Notes under the pieces: generated by a model | Database searches by the model: none | Seen by the model: only the letters and a program-made list of their open reading frames with translations | Told to the model about the DNA's origin: nothing | Program-made: the position numbers and the translations under genes | Assembly (NCBI GenBank): GCA_041748075.1 | Contig: JBGTDX010000105.1 | Coordinates: forward strand, 158,339-222,338 | Direction: 5' to 3' | Origin: JBGSYJ01 sp041748075 | Lineage (GTDB): Bacteria; Acidobacteriota; Thermoanaerobaculia; Gp7-AA8 | DNA length: 64,000 nucleotides | Shown here: positions 17,886-24,972 of the stretch, in pieces | Position numbering within the stretch: position 1 is the first letter of the stretch | Layout: every line of letters starts with the position of its first letter

Positions 17886-17926
17886 AGCGCGGCAAGCGAT
17901 CTGAGCTTCGCCGTATTGTCCGGGAC

Positions 17927-18823
17927 GTGTGCGGTCAGGCCAGCCCTTTGAACGATTACTTCGGCGCACGACGTAAATCGATTGACGATCATCTCGCCGG
18001 CCTTGCCCGCCGCGCGGTCGCGCCGTCCACCCTTGCCCTGGCTCTGGAATCTGCAATCGTCTCGCCGGGCAAGCGCGTGCGGGGGACGCTTCTGATCGCG
18101 GCCGGTGAGGCGCTGGGCGCACGATCCGAAAAGCTCCTGGACGCAGCATGCGCGTTCGAGTTGATTCACACCTGCTCTCTGATCATCGATGATCTGCCCG
18201 CGCTGGACGATGCCACGATGCGGCGTGGGGAACGGACGCTCCACAGGCGCGTCGGCGAAGACCTGGCGATCCTCTCGGCCTTGGCCCTGCTGAACGAATC
18301 GTACGCCCTGATCGCCCGCAACCACTCGATACTGAAACCTCGCCGCTGGCCTCTGGCAACGATGATCGAGCGGGTTACCGAAGCGGTTGGCTGGGACGGG
18401 ACTATCGGAGGCGAAGCTGTCGATCTACACAGTGAAACAGAAAGACTCGACTTCGCCACGCTCGAGTACATCCACTCGAGAAAGACCGGCGCACTTTTTG
18501 TCGCGGCGGCGGTGGCGGGAGGCATGCTGGCAAACACCAACGAAGTCGCGCTCGAGGCGCTCGCTTCCTACGCGAAGAACCTCGGGCTGGCCTTTCAGAT
18601 CACCGACGACATCCTCGACGTGACCGCGTCGGCGGAAACTCTCGGCAAGGATGTGGGGAAGGATCAGGGCAAGCTGACCTTTGTGAAACTTGCAGGCGTC
18701 GAGGGCGCGCGCGAACTGACCGCCGAGCTCATCGATACGTCGCTCGACGCGATTGCGCCGCTCGGCAGGGGAGCGAGCCACCTGCAGGAGCTGGCGAAGA
18801 TGGTACGGGATCGTGGCGCTTGA
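17927..18823 (+). CDS. ispA: Short-chain polyprenyl (farnesyl/geranylgeranyl) diphosphate synthase
   Basis: 298 residues from a GTG. Condenses IPP with allylic diphosphates. The first aspartate-rich motif is DDLPALDD near residue 88 (the long DDxxxxD form found in bacterial FPP/GGPP synthases), the second is DDILDVT near residue 225, and the GKRVRG and GQ/KTGALF-type (HSRKTGALF) motifs are in place. The DDxxxxD form and size suggest FPP or GGPP as product. It stands alone, and a riboswitch-led transcription unit points at its 3' end from the opposite strand. Confidence 0.92.
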   Translation: MCGQASPLNDYFGARRKSIDDHLAGLARRAVAPSTLALALESAIVSPGKRVRGTLLIAAGEALGARSEKLLDAACAFELIHTCSLIIDDLPALDDATMRRGERTLHRRVGEDLAILSALALLNESYALIARNHSILKPRRWPLATMIERVTEAVGWDGTIGGEAVDLHSETERLDFATLEYIHSRKTGALFVAAAVAGGMLANTNEVALEALASYAKNLGLAFQITDDILDVTASAETLGKDVGKDQGKLTFVKLAGVEGARELTAELIDTSLDAIAPLGRGASHLQELAKMVRDRGA

Positions 18824-18832
18824 GGATGTCCC

Positions 18833-18867
18833 CAAAATACAAACGCCACGAATGATTCGTGGCGTTT
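18833..18867 (-). terminator. Intrinsic terminator of the riboswitch transcript
   Basis: A perfect 12-bp stem (18841-18852 with 18856-18867) and a 3-base loop, followed on the minus strand by GTATTTT. It begins 17 bases after the riboswitch ends and lies just 10 bases beyond the stop of the convergent prenyl synthase gene, so it could also help end that transcript. Confidence 0.8.
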
Positions 18868-18883
18868 GAGGGCTTGCCCTTCC

Positions 18884-19045
18884 GTGCCGCCGGCGAGGTT
18901 AGCTGTCGGATTCGGGCTGGATGCCCTACGGGCTTTTGGCCCGATTCACCCCGGACGGTGGCAAGCCGCCGCTAACTGGGTCCCCCGCTCCCCGACGTCG
19001 AGGATTAGGCTGGCAAGCCGCCACCGGGCAAACCCGGAACGGCAC
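18884..19045 (-). promoter_or_regulatory. Cyclic di-AMP riboswitch (ydaO-yuaA type)
   Basis: Read on the minus strand, the conserved blocks of the ydaO-yuaA motif appear in order: CCTAATCC, then GCGGGGGACCCA, GGGGTGAATC, CGTAGGGC, and finally GAATCCGACAGCTAACCTCG (18894-18913). A closing stem can form between the flanks (for example GTGCCG at 19040-19045 with CGGCAC at 18884-18889, or TGCCAGCC with GGCGGCA closer in). Known members are genetic OFF switches that favour termination when c-di-AMP binds. A terminator follows at once. No minus-strand open reading frame follows it; the next sequence is the antisense strand of the prenyl synthase gene. Confidence 0.9.
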
Positions 19046-19049
19046 AGGC

Positions 19050-19078
19050 AATGTACAGTCGAAAGCGGGCGAGGTCAA
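19050..19078 (-). promoter_or_regulatory. Sigma-70-type promoter for the riboswitch transcript
   Basis: Minus strand: TTGACC (19078-19073), 17-base spacer, TACATT (19055-19050). The predicted start point, about 19043, falls right at the 5' edge of the riboswitch fold. Confidence 0.7.
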
Positions 19079-19160
19079 GCGCGCCATCCGAAGGTGAAAG
19101 GGGCGAAATTTCGCACGCGCGCCACCGGTTCTGCGGCCTTGCGGGTATAGAGTCAAAGCG

Positions 19161-19189
19161 TTGACTCCAGAAAAGTAGTCCGCTATCTT
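19161..19189 (+). promoter_or_regulatory. Sigma-70-type promoter for tRNA-Phe
   Basis: TTGACT (19161-19166), 17-base spacer, TATCTT (19184-19189). The tRNA begins 36 bases downstream, a normal leader length for a tRNA precursor. Confidence 0.75.
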
Positions 19190-19224
19190 GTCGCGTCTCG
19201 CCCGAGACCAAAGCGGTCACTCTC

Positions 19225-19300
<76 letters not shown>

Positions 19301-19317
19301 TTTTCCCTCGCCCGGCC

Positions 19318-19422
19318 GGTTGTGAGTTGTGACCGCCCAACCCCCCGCACGGTTCTGGGTTCTGGGTCCCCCCTCCCCGTTACGAAGGGGCGGCGGGTCC
19401 CAGAACCCAGAACCCAGAACCG
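19318..19422. repeat. Heptamer repeat element 2 (inverted arms of GGTTCTG/AGAACCC)
   Basis: Left arm at 19351-19370 has GGTTCTG twice and then GGTCCC; the right arm at 19395-19421 has GGTCCC followed by AGAACCC repeated. The arms are near-perfect reverse complements around a GC-rich centre. A shorter TTGTGAG/TTGTGAC pair lies just before (19319-19332). It fills the gap between tRNA-Phe and the PPK2 gene. Confidence 0.8.
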
Positions 19423-19456
19423 GGCGGGTGGGCGGGCCAAAGGGTATGCTTGCCTG

Positions 19457-20266
19457 ATGAACTTCGACCGATATCGCGTCAAGCCCGGCAAGCGTGTGAA
19501 GCTGACAAAGCGGGATCCGAACGATCGCGCACTCTTCGAGGGATCGAAAGAGGATGCCGCAATTCGGACTCTCGAGCTAGTCGATGAGCTCGAGGAACTG
19601 CAGGAAGTCCTCTACGCAGAATCGAAGCAGAAGCTTCTGATCATCCTCCAGGGAATGGATACAGCTGGAAAGGATGGCACCATTCGTCTGGTGTTCGATG
19701 GGGTCAATCCATCCGGTGTGAAAGTCGCGCCTTTCAAAAAGCCGACCGATGAGGAGTTGAGCCGCGATTTCCTCTGGCGCGTCCATCAGAAGGTGCCCGC
19801 CAGAGGGGAGATCGTCATCTTCAACCGCAGTCACTACGAGGACGTGCTGGTCGTCAGGGTTCACAGTCTCGTCCCGAAAAGGATCTGGAAGACCAGGTAT
19901 CAGCAGATCGTCGATTTCGAAAAATTGCTAACCGACACGAACACCAGGATCCTCAAGTTTTTTCTCCATATTGACCGGGACGAACAGAAAGAGCGGCTTC
20001 AGGCACGCCTGGCGGAACCCGACAAGCAGTGGAAATTCAAGATGCAGGACGTTGCCGAGCGCGCTCACTGGGACGCCTACACGAAGGCCTACGAGGCGGC
20101 ACTGTCGAAGACGAGCACCGAGAGTGCGCCGTGGTACGTCATTCCGTCGAACCTGAAGTGGTATCGCAGCTATGTGATCGCCTCGATCGTTGTGGAGACA
20201 CTCAAAGGAATGAAAATCAGGCATCCGGATCCGGATCCCGCGCTCGCCTCGGTGGTCATCGACTAG
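19457..20266 (+). CDS. PPK2-family polyphosphate:nucleotide phosphotransferase
   Basis: 269 residues, the size of single-domain PPK2. Transfers phosphate between polyphosphate and nucleotides. Walker A-like GMDTAGKDG is near residue 66, followed by the lid arginines and the FNRSHYEDVLVVRVH Walker B region near residue 125. The FKKPTDEELSRDFLWR segment and the late IPSNLKWYRSYVIA strand are standard for the family. The residues deciding NMP versus NDP preference cannot be judged here. It stands alone after the tRNA; ATG at 19457 gives the expected family N terminus. Confidence 0.93.
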   Translation: MNFDRYRVKPGKRVKLTKRDPNDRALFEGSKEDAAIRTLELVDELEELQEVLYAESKQKLLIILQGMDTAGKDGTIRLVFDGVNPSGVKVAPFKKPTDEELSRDFLWRVHQKVPARGEIVIFNRSHYEDVLVVRVHSLVPKRIWKTRYQQIVDFEKLLTDTNTRILKFFLHIDRDEQKERLQARLAEPDKQWKFKMQDVAERAHWDAYTKAYEAALSKTSTESAPWYVIPSNLKWYRSYVIASIVVETLKGMKIRHPDPDPALASVVID

Positions 20267-20386
20267 CCGAGCAGACCACCCGCGTTCGACAGGAGTCGGA
20301 AAGGCTTGCACCGACGCTGACCTGCTCGCTTTGTGTCTGATGGCCTGGAACGGGCAGCTATTCCGGGCGGGTTATACTCGACTTCG

Positions 20387-21115
20387 GTGACTGTTTCTGA
20401 AACTGACCTTCAGGCGTTCGAGGAGCGGCTCAGCTACCGCTTCTCCCAGCACGAGCTTCTCCGGCGCGCCCTGACTCACAAGTCGTTCGCTCACGAATCA
20501 CGGGCGGATGCATCCGTGGACAACGAGACCTACGAGTTTCTCGGCGACTCGGTTCTCGGCTTCATCATCGGCGACCTTCTCTTTCACCGATTCCCCGAAA
20601 TGGACGAGGGCGCTCTGTCGAAGATGAAGGCCTGGCTCGTCAGTGCGGCAAGCCTTGCCAGGAAGGCGCGCGATTACGGGATGGGCGAAGTTCTGTTCCT
20701 CGGAGTCGGAGAAGAGAAGTCGGGCGGCCGGAAGAAAGACTCCCTTCTTGCCAATCTCTTCGAAGCTGTCATCGCCGCTGTCTACCTGGACGGAGGAGTC
20801 GAGGCTGCAAGGGGATTCATCGAGCGTTGTTTCGTCGCCGACCTCGAAGCGATCGACGCAAACGACCTGCAGTTTCACGACTACAAGACGGCGCTGCAGG
20901 AGCTCGCACAGGGGAGTGGTCTGGCCCTTCCCGAATATTCGGTGGTGGGCGAGATCGGGCCCGATCATCACAAGCGCTTTGTCGTCGAAGTGAAGATCTC
21001 CGGCGAGCCAGTCGCCCGAGGAGAGGGGTCGTCGAAAAAAGAGGCGCAGCAACAGGCTGCCAGACGGGCACTCGAGGTCGGCCGCGAACAGCAGGCGGAA
21101 GACAAGACGGGCTGA
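20387..21115 (+). CDS. rnc: Ribonuclease III
   Basis: 242 residues from the GTG at 20387; an earlier in-frame GTG at 20333 would add 18 residues unlike the family. No clear Shine-Dalgarno sequence precedes either, and a TATACT hexamer sits 11 bases before 20387. The RNase III signature is NETYEFLGDSVLGF (about residues 46-59), with the metal-binding aspartate and the late glutamate in ANLFEAVIAAVYLDGG. A double-stranded RNA-binding domain follows from DYKTALQELAQ to KKEAQQQAARRALE. It processes rRNA and other duplex RNA. Confidence 0.95.
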   Translation: MTVSETDLQAFEERLSYRFSQHELLRRALTHKSFAHESRADASVDNETYEFLGDSVLGFIIGDLLFHRFPEMDEGALSKMKAWLVSAASLARKARDYGMGEVLFLGVGEEKSGGRKKDSLLANLFEAVIAAVYLDGGVEAARGFIERCFVADLEAIDANDLQFHDYKTALQELAQGSGLALPEYSVVGEIGPDHHKRFVVEVKISGEPVARGEGSSKKEAQQQAARRALEVGREQQAEDKTG

Positions 21116-21136
21116 AGGACGGGGAGAGCGGGAACG

Positions 21137-22333
21137 ATGCAGACGCATCGAGCGATGGGGACGTATCACAGTGTCATTCGCTTCGCGAATCGATCGGCGG
21201 CGAGACGCGTTTTTTGTGCCGTCCTGACTCTCCTTTTTGCCGCGGGACTCCCGGCCGCTCCTGCCGAGCCTCGCGACCGAGACCTCGATCGGATACGGGG
21301 CGAAATCTCGCGCCTTCGGACGACACTCAATCAACTCGCGACGCGAGCACGAACCGCCGAGGTGGAGGTGCAGGCCGTGGATCTCGAGGTCGCAATCCAG
21401 ACAAGGGAGCTCGAGATCGCAGCGGCCGCCCAGCAGCAGCTCGAGTCTCAGAGCGTTTCCCTCGAGCGCGACATCGAGAGCCTGACCGCGCGGATTGCGA
21501 CTCAGAAAGTGACGCTGTCCCGGCGGCTTGCCGCGCTCTACCGGGCCGGTCCGCTCACGTATGTACAGATGTTCCTCTCAATGGATGACCGGGAGGACCC
21601 TATCCGTGCGGCCTCGATGCTGGCTTTCATCGTCGGCAGGGATGCCCGTGCCGTATCCGACTTTCAGGCGACTCGAGAGCGCCTCGGTATTGAACAGGCC
21701 AGGCTCGCCGAGCAGCGCGTTCGTCTGGACGCGGTGAAGAAGCTCGTCGCAGAAAGACATCGTACGCTCTCAGAGACGCGGGCGCGTATGGAGGCCATGC
21801 TGGCGCGACTTCAGTCGGAGGAGTCGACAACGGTCCGGAAACTGAGCGAGCTGGAAGAGAAAGCTAGGCGACTGGAGAACCTGTTCGCCCTTCTTTACGG
21901 CCGAAAGTCTCCAGAAGAGCTTGGAGGCGCGCAAATCGAACAGTTTCAGGGCGCTCTGACCTGGCCGGTCGAGGGAAAGGTCATCGAGCGATTCGGCAGA
22001 CAACGTAACCCGAAGTTTGCAACAATCACCGTCAGCAACGGGCTTAAGATCGAAGCGGCTCCGGGAACCGAGGTGCGGGCGGTCTTCGAGGGAACAGTTT
22101 TATTTTCTCAGTGGTTCAAAGGGTATGGCAATCTCGTTATCGTCGATCACGGCAACAGGATATTTTCTCTGTACGGCAATGCGCAGAGCCCACGGGTGAC
22201 CGTGGGGGATCGGGTCGCGCCCCGGCAGGTAGTCGCGAACGTGGGATACAACGAGGACGGGGATTCCGGTTACCTTTATTTCGAGATCAGACAGGATAAC
22301 AAGCCAGTCGACCCACGAACATGGTTGCGGTGA
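21137..22333 (+). CDS. EnvC-like murein hydrolase activator (degenerate M23/LytM domain)
   Basis: 398 residues. A signal peptide (about 20-44) leads to a long coiled coil (about 50-270) and a C-terminal LytM domain (about 280-398). The domain reads NGLKIEAAPGTEV, GYGNLVIVDHGN, ISLYGN-like FSLYGN and GYLYFEIRQDNKPVDPRTWL. The zinc ligands of active M23 enzymes are gone: the first H and D are N and K, and the HxH is YxE. This matches E. coli EnvC, an amidase activator rather than an enzyme. It lies 21 bases after rnc and 13 bases before the S41 gene. Confidence 0.88.
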   Translation: MQTHRAMGTYHSVIRFANRSAARRVFCAVLTLLFAAGLPAAPAEPRDRDLDRIRGEISRLRTTLNQLATRARTAEVEVQAVDLEVAIQTRELEIAAAAQQQLESQSVSLERDIESLTARIATQKVTLSRRLAALYRAGPLTYVQMFLSMDDREDPIRAASMLAFIVGRDARAVSDFQATRERLGIEQARLAEQRVRLDAVKKLVAERHRTLSETRARMEAMLARLQSEESTTVRKLSELEEKARRLENLFALLYGRKSPEELGGAQIEQFQGALTWPVEGKVIERFGRQRNPKFATITVSNGLKIEAAPGTEVRAVFEGTVLFSQWFKGYGNLVIVDHGNRIFSLYGNAQSPRVTVGDRVAPRQVVANVGYNEDGDSGYLYFEIRQDNKPVDPRTWLR

Positions 22334-22346
22334 GGACCTAAAGACA

Positions 22347-23528
22347 ATGACCAATCGAAAGATGACGTTTCTGGCGATTTCCGCCGCGATCATGCTGACG
22401 CTCGTGTCCGCTGCCGTATTCGGGCAGCAGAGTCCGAAGGGCAGCCTGTACCGCTACCTGAGTATCTTCACCGAGGTCTTCTCGCTCGTGAGAAGCAACT
22501 ACGTGGATGCCGTGCCCTCGGAGCAACTCGTCGACGGTGCTTTCGCTGGCGTCACCGATGCCGTGGACGAGTTCAGCTACTACGTTCCACCCGGGCAGAT
22601 GGCTCAGTACGAGAACTATCAGGACGATGATACGAACCTCGTCGGAATGGTCATGACCAAACGGTATGGCTACGGATACGTCATCTCGGTGCTCGAGGGC
22701 TCCGCAGCCGATGTCGCAGGCGTCGCCTCTGGCGACTTCGTCGAGTCAGTCAATGGCCAGCCGACGCAGAAGCTCGCGATCTGGCAGATCCGGTCCGCGA
22801 TTCAGAGCGGACCCGGCAAGACTCTGGACCTCGGAATTCTGCGGGGAGGGATGAGCAAGCGCGAGGTCATCACGGTGACCCGCAGCAAGTATGAAGCGAA
22901 AAACCCTTCCTTGCGTACATACGGCGACGTTGCCTACATCAAAGTTCCCTGGTTCAGCGAGGGTGTTGCAGCCAAATTCGCAGAGGAGATTGCGAAAGCT
23001 GAAGCGGCCGGACGGGAGAAGCTCATCATCGATCTGCGCGGTAATGCAGGAGGTTCCGTCGAGGAAGCGATCCAGGCTGCGGATGCGTTGCTCTCCAGCG
23101 GTCTGATCACATCCCTGCAGGGACGCAGGGTCGATCCTCAGCGATGGGAGGCCGACTCCAACGTCTCGTTCGAAGGCCAGGTTCAGGTGCTGACCGATAG
23201 CACGACCGCGCTCGGAGGTGAGATCTTCGCGGCCGCGATTCACGGAAACAAGCGCGGCAGCCTCACGGGCTCTAGCACTTTCGGTAAAGGCGTGTTTCAG
23301 AAGTTCGTCCCTCTGCCGAGCGGCGGCGGTCTGAACGTGACAATCGGTCACTACACGACCCCGGATCTGAAGCCGATCCGGACGGAAGGGATCCGCCCCG
23401 ACAACGCGGTCGATATGTCCTCTCTGGCCCTGCGGGATCCAGCCGAGCCCGAGCCGGATGAAGATCTCATCCTGAACAAGGCACTCGAGATCTTTGGACA
23501 GACCGCGGACCTTGCCGCGGCGGCCTGA
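22347..23528 (+). CDS. S41 (C-terminal processing) peptidase homologue lacking the catalytic serine
   Basis: 393 residues. Signal peptide or anchor at about 1-27, PDZ domain about 95-180 (YGYVISVLEGSAADVAGV, GDFVESVNGQP), peptidase core about 185-365. The Lys of the FGKG box is present (Lys314). At the position 25 residues before it, where active enzymes have the middle serine of S-A-S-A-S-E, this protein reads T-A-L-G-G-E with Leu289 (bases 23211-23213). Processing peptidase activity is therefore doubtful. CtpA-like proteins often pair with EnvC/NlpD factors in wall remodelling; the adjacent EnvC-like gene fits that. Confidence 0.88.
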   Translation: MTNRKMTFLAISAAIMLTLVSAAVFGQQSPKGSLYRYLSIFTEVFSLVRSNYVDAVPSEQLVDGAFAGVTDAVDEFSYYVPPGQMAQYENYQDDDTNLVGMVMTKRYGYGYVISVLEGSAADVAGVASGDFVESVNGQPTQKLAIWQIRSAIQSGPGKTLDLGILRGGMSKREVITVTRSKYEAKNPSLRTYGDVAYIKVPWFSEGVAAKFAEEIAKAEAAGREKLIIDLRGNAGGSVEEAIQAADALLSSGLITSLQGRRVDPQRWEADSNVSFEGQVQVLTDSTTALGGEIFAAAIHGNKRGSLTGSSTFGKGVFQKFVPLPSGGGLNVTIGHYTTPDLKPIRTEGIRPDNAVDMSSLALRDPAEPEPDEDLILNKALEIFGQTADLAAAA

Positions 23529-23704
23529 TCGCCACGAGCCGTCGTTTCATTCCGATCGGCTCGGAGCGCGACCATGGTGGCATCAGCGGCGCTGCGAGGG
23601 TATCCTCGCGGGCGAATGCCGCCTGAGCTCCGTATGAATCGCGCCGCGGTAGAGGATGGCCGGCTCTGATCCTCGCACTCTTTCTGCTCGAGCTGACGAC
23701 CGGT

Positions 23705-24433
23705 ATGTGTCTTCTGCTGCCCCTGGTCGGCCGGCGCAACGCGGGTCCGAAGTTTTACCGGTTGATTCTGGTTCTGTCCCTGGCTTTCCTTGTGTGCGCC
23801 GCCGTGGCGCACATACTTGCTGGAGCCCGGACTCTAGCCCTCAATGACGTTGTCGCCATGCTGGCGCTTGCCTTCCTGCTGACAGTTTTACGATATCCAC
23901 GTCGTTTCATTTATCGCCTCGCAGCCATCACAGCGGACCTGGTTCTTGTCGCCGTCACCGTGTACGCGTACCACCTCGCGGTGGATGCCCCGGCACTCTG
24001 GTGGAGCATCGCTGGCGCACTGACTTCGAGTGCACTCACAGGAAGCGTCATGCTCGCCATGTTGCTCGGACACTGGTACCTGGTCGTTCGCGGCATGCCA
24101 ATCGAACCGCTCATGCGGCTGAGCAGGGCGATTCTGATTGCGACGATCGCGAAGATTCTGATCGTGGCCGGCGTGCTGCTGCATCTATCGCCCGGCGGTC
24201 TCGAGTACGGAAGCCCACTCTATCGCGTCATGATTGGACAGGGCATCTTCTTCTGGATGCGCGTCGGCTGGGGCCTCATCGGACCTTTGGCGCTGTATCC
24301 GATGATCTGGGGAACGGTAAAGATCCGCTCGACGATGGCGGCAACAGGGATTCTCTATGTAGCCGTGGTAGCGGTCATCATCGGGGAAGTGCTCGGGACG
24401 TGGCTCTCGGTCCTCGAACGAATCCCGCTATGA
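23705..24433 (+). CDS. Polytopic membrane protein of unknown function
   Basis: 242 residues from the ATG, with about six hydrophobic helices. Upstream of this ATG the frame stays open and reads a further hydrophobic run (ALILALFLLELTTG) but offers no ATG, GTG or TTG; a CTG at 23666 with AGAGGA nine bases upstream could be the true start and would complete a first helix. No family is recognised. Helices hold a conserved-looking GHWYLVVRGMP segment near the middle. It follows the S41 gene and precedes heptamer element 3. Confidence 0.7.
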   Translation: MCLLLPLVGRRNAGPKFYRLILVLSLAFLVCAAVAHILAGARTLALNDVVAMLALAFLLTVLRYPRRFIYRLAAITADLVLVAVTVYAYHLAVDAPALWWSIAGALTSSALTGSVMLAMLLGHWYLVVRGMPIEPLMRLSRAILIATIAKILIVAGVLLHLSPGGLEYGSPLYRVMIGQGIFFWMRVGWGLIGPLALYPMIWGTVKIRSTMAATGILYVAVVAVIIGEVLGTWLSVLERIPL

Positions 24434-24437
24434 GAAA

Positions 24438-24537
24438 GGATGAAGGATGAAGGATGAAGGATGAAGGATGAAGGATGAAGGATGAAGCCCCTACCCCGGC
24501 CGGGCGGTTTTCACCCTTCACCCTTCACTCTTCACCC
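24438..24537. repeat. Heptamer repeat element 3 (GGATGAA x7 and TTCACCC x4)
   Basis: GGATGAA is repeated seven times without a mismatch (24438-24486). After a GC-rich centre the other arm (24510-24537) has TTCACCC, TTCACCC, TTCACTC and TTCACCC, whose reverse complement is GGGTGAA, one base different from the left word. It separates two convergent genes and runs into the 3' end of the zinc-ribbon membrane protein gene. Confidence 0.9.
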
Positions 24538-24972
24538 TTTCTCCTCCGCACCCGGAGGGGCTTCACCATAGACGTGACGGTCGTGGACCGCGAGGTCGAA
24601 TGGTTTGTGCTCCGGATTGTTGGGATAGCTGCGATGTACGGCCCGGCATTCATAGCAGACCGTCACGTCGCTGAGGTAGTAATACAGCGCAAAGTCAACG
24701 ATCGTTACGGCGAGCAGGCTGAGCCCCCAAGTCCACGGAACGAAAATGGCTCCGATGACGACGAGAGTCACTCCGGTGGCCCGGTTGAAATCTTTTTGAA
24801 CGTAGAGCTCGAGCTCTCCGCATGCGCCGCATCGCTCGATCAATTCTTTTGCGGGCGGAGCTGTTGCCTCGTTCGCGGTCGAACAGTTCTCGCAGACGAC
24901 AGGCGAAGGCTCGCCCGGGCGGCATTCCAGACGCCAGTCGCAACCGGAACAGAGGAAGTGAAGGCTAGCCAC
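24532..24972 (-). CDS. Zinc-ribbon protein with membrane segments, unknown function
   Basis: 146 residues from a GTG that overlaps the cyanophycin synthetase stop by 8 bases. Cysteine pairs occur at the N terminus (CSGC), then CENC, CGAC and, after two hydrophobic helices (about 80-115), CYEC. Two zinc ribbons flanking a membrane hairpin are therefore likely. No family is recognised. Because it is translationally coupled to cphA it may belong functionally with the cyanophycin operon. The last codons lie in a heptamer repeat arm. Confidence 0.7.
   Translation of the reverse strand: MASLHFLCSGCDWRLECRPGEPSPVVCENCSTANEATAPPAKELIERCGACGELELYVQKDFNRATGVTLVVIGAIFVPWTWGLSLLAVTIVDFALYYYLSDVTVCYECRAVHRSYPNNPEHKPFDLAVHDRHVYGEAPPGAEEKG

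Noticed and set aside
17804..18149. Upstream extension of the chemoreceptor fusion to 18149
   Set aside because: The extra 115 codons run through heptamer element 1 and the 5' part of the divergent ispA gene, are Arg/Pro-rich, and would place a non-membrane segment before the first helix.
18425..18835. Minus-strand reading frame just after the riboswitch terminator, a possible riboswitch-controlled gene
   Set aside because: It is the exact antisense of ispA and has no family-like sequence or ribosome-binding site, so the riboswitch is treated as orphan.
18926..19156. Small minus-strand reading frame between ispA and tRNA-Phe
   Set aside because: It lies over the promoter and conserved core of the c-di-AMP riboswitch; the RNA signal explains the conservation, and the peptide is low-quality (Pro/Arg/Gly-rich).
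24438..24537. Tandem repeats as a CRISPR array
   Set aside because: Units are 7 bp with no spacers and no cas genes are present.
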